Assembly (NCBI GenBank): GCA_963848085.1
Contig: CAWKCE010000003.1
Span: 806,001 to 870,000 of the forward strand
Source of the DNA: CAWKCE01 sp032127035
GTDB lineage: Bacteria > Actinomycetota > Actinomycetes > JAHEKZ01
Reading direction: 5' to 3'
Length of the DNA stretch: 64,000 nucleotides
The notes under the pieces are model-generated. The model was given only the letters and a program-made list of their open reading frames with translations. It had not been told where the DNA came from and ran no database searches. Shown here one piece after another: positions 29,540 to 38,468 of the stretch. The position numbers and the translations under genes are program-made. Every line of letters begins with the position of its first letter. Positions within the stretch are counted from its first letter, which is position 1.

Positions 29540-30310
29540 GTGTCCGTTGGACATTCGCTGCGCGCCGCTCGTGAGGACGCCGGGCTGACCGTTGCCGACG
29601 TTGCCGATCGGACGCGCATTCGTGCCACCGTGATCTCGGCGATGGAGCGGGACGAATTCGCCCTCTGCGGCGGCGACATCTATGCCCGAGGGCACGTCCG
29701 GTCGATCAGTGCAGCCATCGGTGTCGAGGCGGGGCCGTTCGTGGCCGAGTTCGACCGTGACCACGCGGTCGAGGCCCCGATGGCCTCCCGCGTCTTCGAG
29801 GCGGAGACGACCACGCGTCGGGAGCGACGCGGCCCCAACTGGAGCGCCGTGATGGCGACCGCCCTCGTCGCGGCGGTGGCGTTCCTCGGCGTGCAGCTGG
29901 TCACCGGGGGCGGCGAGGCCCCCCGTGGTACGACCACGGTCGCCGACCCGACACCGACACCGACACCGACGCCGACGCCGACCGGAAGCGACACGCCGTC
30001 GGCCGAGCCGACCGACTCACCCGTCGCGGTCGTGCCGACCGACGAGGTCGTGGTGAAGGTGACCGCGGTTGCTGGCGGCGTCAGCTGGGTGCAGGTCACC
30101 GACAGCAAGGGCACCGTGCGGTTCACCGGCAACCTCGCCGACGGTCAGGCCCGTACCTTCCGCGACAAGAAGCGGCTGGACCTGATCTTGGGCAACGCGT
30201 CCGGGGTAGTGCTCGTGGTCAACGGCAGCGACGTCGGGTCTCCGGGGAACCAGGCGGAGGTGGTCAAGCTCACCTTCCGCCCGGGCGACCCCGATGGTTC
30301 CGCCGGCTGA
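29540..30310 (+). CDS. RodZ-like helix-turn-helix membrane protein
   Basis: A 256-residue protein: N-terminal HTH (about 3-70: LRAAREDAGLTVADVADRTRI), one membrane helix (about 103-122, AVMATALVAAVAFLGVQLV), a Pro-Thr linker encoded by a hexanucleotide repeat, and a C-terminal DUF4115 domain (VTAVAGGVSWVQVTDSKG to GNASGVVLVVNGS). This is the domain order of RodZ, which links MreB to the cell-wall machinery. In actinobacteria the position after ftsK and before rimO is common. It overlaps rimO at its 3' end if rimO starts at 30294. Confidence 0.82.
   Translation: MSVGHSLRAAREDAGLTVADVADRTRIRATVISAMERDEFALCGGDIYARGHVRSISAAIGVEAGPFVAEFDRDHAVEAPMASRVFEAETTTRRERRGPNWSAVMATALVAAVAFLGVQLVTGGGEAPRGTTTVADPTPTPTPTPTPTGSDTPSAEPTDSPVAVVPTDEVVVKVTAVAGGVSWVQVTDSKGTVRFTGNLADGQARTFRDKKRLDLILGNASGVVLVVNGSDVGSPGNQAEVVKLTFRPGDPDGSAG
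29948..29983 (+). repeat. Hexanucleotide repeat coding for a Pro-Thr linker
   Basis: Six consecutive units of the form CCGAC(A/G/C) encode PTPTPTPTPTPT-like residues in the periplasmic linker of the RodZ-like protein. Such a tract can change in length by slippage without shifting the frame. Confidence 0.8.
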
Positions 30311-31709
30311 TGTGAGCACTCGCGTCTCGCTGGTCACCCTGGGCTGCGCGCGCAATGACGTCGACTCCGAGGAGCTGGCGGCGCGATTCGAGGCGGCTGG
30401 GCTGACGCTGGTCGACGAGCCGGCCGACGCCGACGCGGTCGTGGTCAACACCTGTGGCTTCGTGGAGGCGGCCAAGAAGGACTCGATCGACACCGTCATC
30501 GCGGCCGCCGACCTCAAGGGTGACGGCGGGCCCCGCGCTGTCGTGGCGGTCGGCTGCCTGGCCGAGCGGTACGGCGACCAGCTGTCCGAGGTGCTGCCCG
30601 AGGCAGACGCCGTCCTGGGGTTCGACTCCTACCCGGACCTGGCGGCCACCGTGCAGCGGATCCTCGGCGGCGAGCGGCCGGCGAGCCATTCGCCCCGCGA
30701 CCGGCGTCAGCTGCTCCCGCTGGCCCCGGTCGACCGGCCGCAGCCGATCGACCACGTGACGGATGGACCCCCACTGACCGGCCCGGGCCCGCGCAGCTGG
30801 AGACGCCGACTCGACGGCGGGCCGATGGCGCCGTTGAAGATCGCCTCCGGTTGCGACAGACGCTGTTCCTTCTGCGCGATCCCGTCGTTCCGCGGTGCGT
30901 TCGCATCCCGCCGACCGGCCGACGTGCTGGCCGAGGCCAGGTGGCTCGCCCACCAGGGGGTGCGGGAGCTGTTCTGCGTGAGTGAGAACAGCACGTCGTA
31001 CGGCAAGGACCTCGGAGACCTTCGGCTTCTGGAGACCCTGCTTCCGGAGCTGGCCGCGATCGAGGGGATCGACCGCGTGCGGGTCAGCTACCTGCAGCCG
31101 GCCGAGATGCGACCCTCGCTGGTCGAGGTCATGACGTCCGCTCCCGGTGTCGTGCCGTACTTCGACCTGTCCTTCCAACACGCAAGCGGCCGGGTGCTCC
31201 GCCGGATGAGGCGGTTCGGGGACACCGACCGGTTCCTGGAGCTGATCGAGTCCGTGCGCGCCCGAGCGCCCGAAGCCGGGCTGCGGTCGAACGTGATCGT
31301 CGGGTTCCCAGGAGAGGACGATGCCGACCTCGACGAGCTCGAGCGGTTCCTGGTCGCTGCCCGGCTGGACGTCGTGGGCGTGTTCGGCTACTCGGACGAG
31401 GACGGGACCGAGGCGGAGTCGTTGGACGGCAAGCTGGACCGGGACGAGGTCGATCTCCGGGTGGCTCAGGTCTCCAGGCTCGTGGACGAGCTGTGCGCGC
31501 AGCGGGCGGAAGACCGGGTCGGGCAGCAGGTCCAGGTGCTCGTCGAGCACTCCGGTGTCGACGGCGTCGAAGGTCGGGCGGAGCACCAAGGGCCGGAGGT
31601 GGACGGCACCACGACGGTGACCGGACACCGGGCCGATGTGGGTACGGTGGTTGCCGCTCGTGTCGTCGCCGCCGAGGGCGTCGATCTGGTGGCCGAAGGA
31701 GTCGGTTGA
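30294..31709 (+). CDS. rimO: Ribosomal protein S12 methylthiotransferase RimO
   Basis: A 465-471-residue radical SAM methylthiotransferase that modifies Asp88 of ribosomal protein S12. N-terminal UPF0004 domain (LVTLGCARNDVDSEELA, VVVNTCGFVEAAKKDSID, VGCLAERY) holds the auxiliary-cluster cysteines; the radical SAM motif is SGCDRRCSFCAIP near residues 187-194; a TRAM domain ends the protein. RimO rather than MiaB is supported by CARNDVDSE and FCAIPSFRG. Two starts are possible: ATG 30294, overlapping the RodZ-like gene, or GTG 30312 just after its stop. pgsA begins in its stop codon. Confidence 0.93.
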   Translation: MVPPADVSTRVSLVTLGCARNDVDSEELAARFEAAGLTLVDEPADADAVVVNTCGFVEAAKKDSIDTVIAAADLKGDGGPRAVVAVGCLAERYGDQLSEVLPEADAVLGFDSYPDLAATVQRILGGERPASHSPRDRRQLLPLAPVDRPQPIDHVTDGPPLTGPGPRSWRRRLDGGPMAPLKIASGCDRRCSFCAIPSFRGAFASRRPADVLAEARWLAHQGVRELFCVSENSTSYGKDLGDLRLLETLLPELAAIEGIDRVRVSYLQPAEMRPSLVEVMTSAPGVVPYFDLSFQHASGRVLRRMRRFGDTDRFLELIESVRARAPEAGLRSNVIVGFPGEDDADLDELERFLVAARLDVVGVFGYSDEDGTEAESLDGKLDRDEVDLRVAQVSRLVDELCAQRAEDRVGQQVQVLVEHSGVDGVEGRAEHQGPEVDGTTTVTGHRADVGTVVAARVVAAEGVDLVAEGVG

Positions 31710-32308
31710 TGCGTCCCGCGGCGCCGGACCACATCGGCGACCCGGTCCAGGATGCGTCCGCCTGGAACATCGCCAACGCGCTGACTGTCGCGCGGCTGCT
31801 CACGGTTCCGGTGTTCGCCTGGCTCCTGGTGTCGTCCGAGTCCGACCCGTCGCTGCGCACGCCCACCGCGCTGCTGTTCCTGGTTGCTGCCGCTACCGAT
31901 CTCGTCGATGGCGAGGTCGCCAGACGCCGCAACCTCGTGACGTCGTTCGGGAAGATCGCTGATCCCATCGCGGACAAAGCGCTGACCGGAACCGCCCTGG
32001 TGGGCCTGTCGTGGCTGGGTTCCATCCCGTGGTGGGTGACGGCGGTGATCGTGGGCCGAGAGGTGGCGGTCACCGTGCTTCGGTTCTGGGTCATCGAGCA
32101 CGGGGTGATCCCGGCCAGTCGCGGCGGAAAGCTGAAGACGCTGCTCCAAGTGATCACGATCACCGCCTACCTGCTGCCGCTGGCCGGCGGCTGGGCGACG
32201 GCCCGTGGCTGGTTGCTGGCGGTCACCCTGGTCGTCACGGTGCTGACCGGGATCGACTACGCGGTGCGCGCCTCCCGGCTGCGTCGGGCGGCGCGGGCGG
32301 CGGCGTGA
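31709..32308 (+). CDS. pgsA: CDP-diacylglycerol-glycerol-3-phosphate phosphatidyltransferase
   Basis: A 199-residue CDP-alcohol phosphatidyltransferase with the complete motif DGxxAR-x8-GxxxDxxxD (DGEVARRR... FGKIADPIADK) and several membrane helices. The neighbourhood (rimO, cinA, clgR) matches actinobacterial pgsA, making phosphatidylglycerol phosphate. The ATG at 31709 sits in the rimO TGA (TGATG). The stop overlaps the cinA GTG. Confidence 0.92.
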   Translation: MRPAAPDHIGDPVQDASAWNIANALTVARLLTVPVFAWLLVSSESDPSLRTPTALLFLVAAATDLVDGEVARRRNLVTSFGKIADPIADKALTGTALVGLSWLGSIPWWVTAVIVGREVAVTVLRFWVIEHGVIPASRGGKLKTLLQVITITAYLLPLAGGWATARGWLLAVTLVVTVLTGIDYAVRASRLRRAARAAA

Positions 32309-32790
32309 CCCTCGACGTCGGCCGGGTCCTCGAGCGCCTGCTGAGCACCGGCAGCACAGTGGCGGTTGCGGAGTCCCTGACCGGCGGGCTGGTCACCGCG
32401 GCCTTGACCGAAGTTCCCGGAGCGTCGCGTGTGGTGCGGGGCGGTGTGGTGGCCTACGTCAACGACGTCAAGCACGAGATCCTCGGGGTGGCGGGCGAAG
32501 CGCTCGCCGTCGACGGCCCGGTCAGCGCCGAGGTTGCGACCGCGTTGGCAGAAGGGGTGCGGCGCCGGATGACCGCAACTTTCGGGGTCGCGACCACCGG
32601 CGTTGCCGGGCCGGACCAGCAGGACGGGCATCCCGTCGGGGAGGTGTACGTCGCCGTGGCGGGACCGGACGGTCGTGTCGTCCGCAGGCTGGACCTGTCG
32701 GGCGCCGGGGACCGCGCGGCGGTACGCCGGGCCACCGTCGTGGCCGCGCTGTCGCTGCTGGCCGAGGTGGTGGGGGAAGAACCGGGATGA
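32305..32790 (+). CDS. CinA C-terminal domain protein (PncC-type amidase)
   Basis: A 161-residue stand-alone CinA C-terminal domain: VAVAESLTGGLVTAALTEVPGAS, GGVVAYVNDVKHEILGV, and the strongly conserved TTGVAGPDQQDGHPVG. This domain (PncC) deamidates nicotinamide mononucleotide in NAD recycling. The N-terminal molybdopterin-binding-like half of full CinA is absent, as usual in this locus. GTG start overlaps pgsA. Confidence 0.92.
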   Translation: MTLDVGRVLERLLSTGSTVAVAESLTGGLVTAALTEVPGASRVVRGGVVAYVNDVKHEILGVAGEALAVDGPVSAEVATALAEGVRRRMTATFGVATTGVAGPDQQDGHPVGEVYVAVAGPDGRVVRRLDLSGAGDRAAVRRATVVAALSLLAEVVGEEPG

Positions 32791-32797
32791 TTACACT

Positions 32798-32828
32798 GTT
32801 GCACCTGCCAATGGTGGGGTGCTGCAAC
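32798..32828. promoter_or_regulatory. Imperfect inverted repeat upstream of clgR
   Basis: GTTGC...GCAAC arms, extended by ACC/GGT with a short bulge, span 31 bases just after the cinA stop. A TACACT hexamer (32792-32797) adjoins its left end. It could be an operator or a weak terminator for the rimO-cinA unit. Confidence 0.35.
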
Positions 32829-32844
32829 GGCGCCACGCCACGTG

Positions 32845-32876
32845 GTCATCCGTCGTCGGCTGTCATCCGTCGTCGG
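32845..32876 (+). repeat. Tandem 17-bp direct repeat before clgR
   Basis: The 15-base unit GTCATCCGTCGTCGG occurs twice (32845-32859 and 32862-32876) with a 17-base period, ending exactly where a TAGGAT -10 hexamer begins. Position and near two-turn phasing suggest a transcription factor site over the promoter. Confidence 0.7.
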
Positions 32877-32882
32877 TAGGAT
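32877..32882 (+). promoter_or_regulatory. clgR: -10 element of the clgR promoter
   Basis: TAGGAT is a good match to the -10 consensus and lies 50 bases before the clgR ATG. The -35 region falls inside the direct repeats and has no recognisable TTGACA, as expected for an activated promoter. Confidence 0.6.
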
Positions 32883-32932
32883 GGCGAAGACCTCACCGGC
32901 GCTGGGCGCCCCAACGTACGTCAGGAGCCTGC

Positions 32933-33220
32933 ATGATCGTGCTGCGGCAGCACCTGGGCGACGCGCTGCGCCGCCGGCGGACCAGCCAGGCTCGAACCCT
33001 GCGCGAGGTCTCGTCCGCTGCACGCGTCTCGCTCGGCTACCTGTCGGAGGTGGAGCGAGGGCAGAAGGAGCCCAGCAGCGAGCTGCTGGCGGCCATCTGC
33101 GGGGCGCTGGACCTTCCGCTGTCGGTGCTGCTGCGCGACGTGGGCGACGACGTCGCCCTGGCCGAGCTGGCAGCCGAGCCACCGCCGGCGCGTCGACGCG
33201 ACGTCGTCGCGGCTGCCTGA
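32933..33220 (+). CDS. clgR: Cro/CI-family regulator ClgR
   Basis: A 95-residue helix-turn-helix protein. The segment TLREVSSAARVSLGYLSEVERGQKEPSSELLAAICGALDLPLSVLLRD closely follows ClgR, the actinobacterial activator of clp protease and stress genes (identified by remembered pattern, not by search). It is short, ending in RRDVVAAA; the C-terminal VVAA end resembles the degron by which ClgR is turned over by ClpP in Streptomyces. AGGAG lies 6 bases before the ATG. The cinA-clgR order is the usual one. Confidence 0.88.
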   Translation: MIVLRQHLGDALRRRRTSQARTLREVSSAARVSLGYLSEVERGQKEPSSELLAAICGALDLPLSVLLRDVGDDVALAELAAEPPPARRRDVVAAA

Positions 33221-33232
33221 CCAGGCGGCGCC

Positions 33233-33817
33233 ATGACCGGGGCTCCGACCACGGCCGTCCCGGGCTCTCGTCGCCGGGCCGGGAACGCCATGGGTCGCGC
33301 CCGGGCCGCCATCTTGCTGGGTGCTCGGCAGGCGCTGGCCGAGTCCGGCCCGCGCGGACTGACGATGTCCCGGGTGGCCGACCGCGGTGGGGTGGCCAAA
33401 GCGACCGTCTACAACCACTTCCGGGATCGGCGGGAGCTGATCGACGGCGTGGCGCTGGACCTGGTTGAGCGGGTCCTCGCAGCCGGGGAGGATGCCGAGG
33501 ACCTGGCGTCGGCCTTGGCGGTGATCGCCGGAGTGGCAGCAGGGCTGCCGGAGATCCGGGGCGCCGTGGAGCACGACCCCAGCGTCGTGGCACTCGCGAT
33601 CGTTCCAGTCGACTCACCAGCCTGGAACGCCGCACGCGTCCAGGTGACCGGTCTGCTGGCCCGCCACGGCGCGCCCGAGCCCGACGTCGCTGCCGGGTGG
33701 GTGATGCGCTGGCTGGTCGCCGTCGCGGCGGCAGCACCCGATGCCACGACTGTCTCCGCCGAGGCTGACCTCACCGCGGCCGGCGTGCTGGCCGGGGCAC
33801 CCGTAGCTGGTCGTTGA
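33233..33817 (+). CDS. TetR family transcriptional regulator
   Basis: A 194-residue TetR-type repressor. The N-terminal HTH reads ARAAILLGARQALAESGPRGLTMSRVADRGGVAKATVYNHFRDRRELIDGVA. The ligand domain (about 80-194) has no recognisable specificity. It starts 12 bases after clgR and is probably co-transcribed with it; it converges on lhr with 15 bases between stops. Confidence 0.85.
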   Translation: MTGAPTTAVPGSRRRAGNAMGRARAAILLGARQALAESGPRGLTMSRVADRGGVAKATVYNHFRDRRELIDGVALDLVERVLAAGEDAEDLASALAVIAGVAAGLPEIRGAVEHDPSVVALAIVPVDSPAWNAARVQVTGLLARHGAPEPDVAAGWVMRWLVAVAAAAPDATTVSAEADLTAAGVLAGAPVAGR

Positions 33818-33832
33818 CCGGGCGGCGTCGGT

Positions 33833-36800
33833 TCACGCGCGCAGCCGGAGGCCTCGCGGGGTGGCCCGAAACCCCGCCTGTTCGAGCACCGTGCCCAACG
33901 GTGAGTCCAGGGCGGTCGCGCCGTCCGCGCGCTGGACGGTCACCCGGCCGAGCCACCCGTCTCGCACCGCCGTCGCCAACGCCGCCACCGCACACGTCAG
34001 CGTGTCTTCCGGCTCCTGGCGGGCGTCGGGCTCGCGGTCGAGGGTGGCGGTCCAGGACAGCAACGATCGTCCGCCCCGCTCCACGTAGAGGACCAGGCGA
34101 CCGTCGACGAGCACGACCACGGCACCGGCCTTGCGCCCCGGCCGGTGGCTGCCGGCGCCGTCCGGCCGCTCCGGCCAGCGCAGGGCGGCGCCGTACGGGT
34201 TGGCCGGGTCGGTAGCGGCCAGCACGACCGCGGACGGAGCCGGTCTGTCGTCCGGGAGGCGGAGCCGGTCCACGGCGCCCTCGGCGGCGAACTGGGCCGC
34301 TCCCAGGCCTTCGACGAAGTACCCGCGCCGTGCCCGGCCGACATCCTCCATCGCCGTCAGCACGCGGTACACCGCAGCGAAACCGCCCGCGACCCGCTCG
34401 GCCTGCACGGCGCCTCTGGTGAGCACCCCGTGCCGCTGGAGCAGCGTCTCGGCGAGGGCATGACCGCGTCGGGTCGGGTCCGGATCGGGTCGGGGCAGCC
34501 GCCACCAGCGGCCGGCCAGGCTGGGGTCCGCCGCGGTGCGAGGGGTCGCGCTGCGACGGCCCGGTCGGTGGTACCGGCCAGCACGACGGGGTGCGCCGCG
34601 GCCGAGCGACCGGACCGGGCTCAGCGTGTCGTTGGTGAGGTGCCCGGACCACACGAGGTCCCACACCGCGGCGGCGAGTTCGTCGCGGGCCGCTGGGCCG
34701 GTCTGGTCGATCCGCTTCGCGAGGTCGGGCAGGAACAGCGCCGATCCTCCGTCGAGCTCGGCCAGAACCCGCTCGTGCACCGGGCCGGTAGCTCCGTCGT
34801 CGTCTGGATGAGCCAGGAGGAGCGGGGCCTCCGCGGTGAGGTACAAGGACACCCAACCGTCGCCTCCTGGCAGGGTCCCACGTCCCGACCACATGACCTC
34901 ACCGGCCGACGTCAGGGCGTCCAGCATGGCGGGCTGGTAGTCGCGCACGCGGGACGGGAGCAGCTGCCGTTCGAGGACGGACGCCGGAACCAGCGCCCCC
35001 TGGAGCTGTTCGACGGCGGCGAGCACCGCCTCGGGACCGCCCCGGCGGGCGCCCACTGACTGCCAGTTCGGGAGGAACTGGCCGAGCCGCGTGGGGTCGA
35101 CGGGTTCGACCTCCTTGCGCAGGACGGCCAACGACCGTCGGCGGAGCAGCCGCAGGACCTGGGCGTCGACCCACTCGGTGCCTGACCCACCCGGCCGGAA
35201 CTGGCCGCTGCGGACCCGACCGGCGGTCTGCAGCCGCTGCAGCGCCGAGGTGACGACCGCCGGGCCCAGCCCCAGTGCCTGGGCCGCACCGTCGGGTGCG
35301 AACGGGCCATGCGTCCGGGCGTAGCGGGACACCAGGTCGGCGACGGGGTCTGCCACTGGCTCCAGAAAGGCGGCGGCGATGCCCGGTGGCGGAGGTACTC
35401 CCGCAGCGTCGCGCAGCCGCCCGATGTCTTCTGCGGCGGCCCACCGAGGCCCGCCGGCGAGCCGCACGAGGACCGCGCGCCGTCGTGCGCCCAGCTCGTC
35501 CGCCCACTCCGGATCGCCACCTCGGTCCACCAGCTCGTCGGCGGTGAGCGGGCCGAGGATGCGGAGGAGGTCGGCGACCCCTTCGGCGTCGCGGATCCGG
35601 CGCTCGGGCGTGAGCCACTGCAGCTCGGCCTCGACCTGGGCCACTGCGTCAGCGTCGAGAAGGTCGCGGAGCTCGGCCTGCCCCAGCAGCTCGGCGAGCA
35701 ACGTGGTGTCGAGCGCGAGTGCCTGTGCCCGGCGCTCGGCCAGTGGAGCGTCGCCTTCGTACAGGAACGCGCCGACGTACGAGAACAGGAGCGAGCGAGC
35801 GAAGGGGGACGGTTGGTCGGTGTGCACTTCGACGACTCGCACGGCCCCCGACTCGATGTCGGTCATCAGCCGCCGCAGCCCCGGCACGTCGAACACGTCC
35901 TGAAGGCACTCCCGCATCGTCTCCAGCACGATCGGGAAGCTCGCATGCTCACTGGCCACACCGAGCAGCTGGGCGGCGCGTTGGCGCTGCTGCCACAAGG
36001 GGGTCCGCCGGTCGGGTCGGCGCCTCGGCAGCAGGAGTGACCGGGCAGCGCACTCGCGGAACCGGGCGGCGAACAGCGCCGAGCCGGCGACCGCCTCGGT
36101 GACTGCACGCTCGACGTCCTCCGGGTCGAGCAGGAGCCGCGGGGCGATCGACGGGGTGTCGGCTTCCGGCAGGTCGACGTCGGGCAGGCGCAGCACGATG
36201 CCGTCGTCGGACGGCATCACCTGCACGTCCAGGCCGAGGTCGTCGCGCATGCGCGCCGCGAGCGCCAGCGACCAGGGAGTGTGCACCCGGCCGCCGAAGG
36301 GGGAGTGAATGGCGAACCGCCAGTCGCCGATCTCGTCCCGGAACCGCTCCACCACGATGGTGCGGTCGTCCGGCAGGTGGCCGGTGGCCCGCTGCTGCTC
36401 CGCCAGGTACGCCACCAGGTTGTCGGCTGCCCAGTCGTCGAAGCCGCACGCCTTGATCCGCTCGGAGGCCGAGGCGTCGGAGGCGACCTCCCGGACGAAG
36501 GCGCCGACCGCGCGGCCGAGCTCCGCTGGGCGCCCGACGGTGTCGCCGTGCCAGAACGGCAGCCGGCCCGGCTGCCCCGGGGCGGGCGACACCAGGACAC
36601 GGTCGTGCGTGATGTCCTCGATCCGCCACGACGACGAGCCCAGCGCGAACACGTCGCCTACGCGGGACTCGTAGACCATCTCTTCGTCGAGCTCGCCCAC
36701 CCGTCGACCACCGCGCCGTCCTTCCTCCGCCGCGCCGGCCAGGAAGACGCCGTACAGACCGCGGTCGGGGATCGTGCCGCCGTTCACCACGGCGAGCCGG

Positions 36801-38386
36801 TGTGCCCCGGGGCGGGCGGTGAGGACGTCGTTGTCACGGTCCCAGACCAACCGCGGTCGGAGCTCGGCGAAGGCGTCGGAGGGGTAGCGGCCCGCGAGCA
36901 TGTCCAGGACGGAGTCGAGGGCGGAGTCGGGCAGCTCGTGGAACGGGGCCGCGCGGCGGACGAGGACCGCGAGCTCGGCAACCTTCCAGTCGTCCATGGC
37001 CACCATGGCCACCACGTGCTGGGCCAGGACGTCCAACGGGTTGCGTGGGAGCTGGACCGACTCGATGGCGCCGGCGCGCATCCGCTCGACGGTCACCGCG
37101 GTCGGGGCGAGCTCCCCGCGGTGCTTGGGGAAGACCACGCCTCGCGAGACGCCGTCGACGCGGTGCTCGGCACGACCGACCCGTTGCAGCCCGCTCGCGA
37201 CCGACGGCGGGGCCTCGACCTGTACGACGAGGTCGACCGCACCCATGTCGATGCCGAGCTCAAGGCTGCTGGTGGCTACGACGGCGGGGAGCCGACCGGA
37301 CTTGAGATCCTCCTCGATGTGCTGGCGCTGCTCGCGTGACACCGACCCGTGGTGCGCCCGCGCGATGTCCGTCGCCGGGTCGTGGCCGCGAGTCGACCCG
37401 GCCTGTGCCATCACCTGGGCGGGCACCTGCCCACCGGCGTCGGGCAGCGCCTCGCCGGAGTGCCGTTCGTGCCAGATCTCGTTCAGCCGGGCAGCCAACC
37501 GCTCCGACAGCCGCCTGGAGTTGGTGAACACGATCGTCGACCGGTGAGCGTCGACCAGGTCCACGATGCGGGACTCGACGTGCGGCCACAGCGACGGGCT
37601 CGCCCGACCTGCCCCACGGGGCTCGTCAACGTCGGCATCGGCGTCGAGGGCGGTGAGGTCCTCCACGGGGACGACCACCTGCAGGTCGATCGGCTTGCGC
37701 TCCGACGGCTGGACGACGTCGACCGAGTGGACGCCGCCGAGGAAGCGCGCGACCAGCTCCGTGGGCCGAACTGTGGCTGACAGCCCGATGCGCTGTGCGG
37801 GGGCGTCAAGAAGGGCGTCGAGCCGCTCGAGGCTGAGGGCCAGGTGGGCACCGCGTTTGGTCCCGGCGACGGCGTGGACTTCGTCGACGATCACGGTGGT
37901 GACTCCGACGAGCCGCTCTCGCGCCCGCGAGGTGAGCAGCAGGTAGAGCGACTCGGGAGTCGTGATGAGGATGTCGGGAGGGTTGGACACCAGGGAGCGA
38001 CGCTCGTGGGGTGGAGTGTCGCCGGACCGGATGCCGACGCGGAGGGGAGTGACGGGATCCCCGAGCCGCTCGCCCGCGGCGAGGATTCCGGTCAGCGGCG
38101 CCCGCAGGTTGCGCTCGACGTCGACGGCCAGGGCCTTCAGCGGCGACACGTACAGCACTCGGGTCCGTCGGGAGCGCTCGACGGGGGTGGGCTCGCCCAT
38201 GAGGCGGTCGATGGCCCACAGAAAGGCCGCCAGGGTCTTGCCCGACCCGGTGGGAGCCACCACCAGGGAGTGACGACCGCCGGCAACCGCGCCCCAGGCC
38301 TCGCGCTGGGCTGGTGTCGGTGCGGCGAAGACACCCTCGAACCAGGCGCGGGTGGCCGGTCGAAAGCCGTCGAGGGGGTCGGTCAC
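33833..38386 (-). CDS. lhr: Lhr-type ATP-dependent DNA/RNA helicase
   Basis: A 1517-residue helicase of the Lhr (long helicase-related) family, SF2. Walker A APTGSGKT at 44-51, DEVH at 168-171, LSATVRPTE (motif III), and motif VI QRVGRAEHRV; then a winged helix, the Lhr core domain and a very long C-terminal region with further winged helices. In mycobacteria Lhr is damage-inducible and unwinds RNA:DNA hybrids. The GTG at 38386 is chosen because the motor starts at once (VTDPLDGFRPATRAWFEGVF, APTPAQREAW); the open frame upstream is shadow. No SOS box was seen upstream. Confidence 0.92.
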   Translation of the reverse strand: MTDPLDGFRPATRAWFEGVFAAPTPAQREAWGAVAGGRHSLVVAPTGSGKTLAAFLWAIDRLMGEPTPVERSRRTRVLYVSPLKALAVDVERNLRAPLTGILAAGERLGDPVTPLRVGIRSGDTPPHERRSLVSNPPDILITTPESLYLLLTSRARERLVGVTTVIVDEVHAVAGTKRGAHLALSLERLDALLDAPAQRIGLSATVRPTELVARFLGGVHSVDVVQPSERKPIDLQVVVPVEDLTALDADADVDEPRGAGRASPSLWPHVESRIVDLVDAHRSTIVFTNSRRLSERLAARLNEIWHERHSGEALPDAGGQVPAQVMAQAGSTRGHDPATDIARAHHGSVSREQRQHIEEDLKSGRLPAVVATSSLELGIDMGAVDLVVQVEAPPSVASGLQRVGRAEHRVDGVSRGVVFPKHRGELAPTAVTVERMRAGAIESVQLPRNPLDVLAQHVVAMVAMDDWKVAELAVLVRRAAPFHELPDSALDSVLDMLAGRYPSDAFAELRPRLVWDRDNDVLTARPGAHRLAVVNGGTIPDRGLYGVFLAGAAEEGRRGGRRVGELDEEMVYESRVGDVFALGSSSWRIEDITHDRVLVSPAPGQPGRLPFWHGDTVGRPAELGRAVGAFVREVASDASASERIKACGFDDWAADNLVAYLAEQQRATGHLPDDRTIVVERFRDEIGDWRFAIHSPFGGRVHTPWSLALAARMRDDLGLDVQVMPSDDGIVLRLPDVDLPEADTPSIAPRLLLDPEDVERAVTEAVAGSALFAARFRECAARSLLLPRRRPDRRTPLWQQRQRAAQLLGVASEHASFPIVLETMRECLQDVFDVPGLRRLMTDIESGAVRVVEVHTDQPSPFARSLLFSYVGAFLYEGDAPLAERRAQALALDTTLLAELLGQAELRDLLDADAVAQVEAELQWLTPERRIRDAEGVADLLRILGPLTADELVDRGGDPEWADELGARRRAVLVRLAGGPRWAAAEDIGRLRDAAGVPPPPGIAAAFLEPVADPVADLVSRYARTHGPFAPDGAAQALGLGPAVVTSALQRLQTAGRVRSGQFRPGGSGTEWVDAQVLRLLRRRSLAVLRKEVEPVDPTRLGQFLPNWQSVGARRGGPEAVLAAVEQLQGALVPASVLERQLLPSRVRDYQPAMLDALTSAGEVMWSGRGTLPGGDGWVSLYLTAEAPLLLAHPDDDGATGPVHERVLAELDGGSALFLPDLAKRIDQTGPAARDELAAAVWDLVWSGHLTNDTLSPVRSLGRGAPRRAGRYHRPGRRSATPRTAADPSLAGRWWRLPRPDPDPTRRGHALAETLLQRHGVLTRGAVQAERVAGGFAAVYRVLTAMEDVGRARRGYFVEGLGAAQFAAEGAVDRLRLPDDRPAPSAVVLAATDPANPYGAALRWPERPDGAGSHRPGRKAGAVVVLVDGRLVLYVERGGRSLLSWTATLDREPDARQEPEDTLTCAVAALATAVRDGWLGRVTVQRADGATALDSPLGTVLEQAGFRATPRGLRLRA

Positions 38387-38468
38387 GACCTCATCCTGGC
38401 CGACGGGTCCGACACCGGCGAGAGTGTGGGTGCTTGACCCGCGCTGCCGACGTGCCGAGAAAGGGGGA

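Noticed and set aside
30270..31628. Long reverse frame opposite rimO
   Set aside because: The forward strand codes an unmistakable RimO with all motifs; the reverse product is His/Arg/Val-rich shadow.
33833..38386. SOS control of lhr
   Set aside because: No CGAAC-N4-GTTCG-like site in the bases upstream of the GTG, although mycobacterial lhr is damage-inducible.
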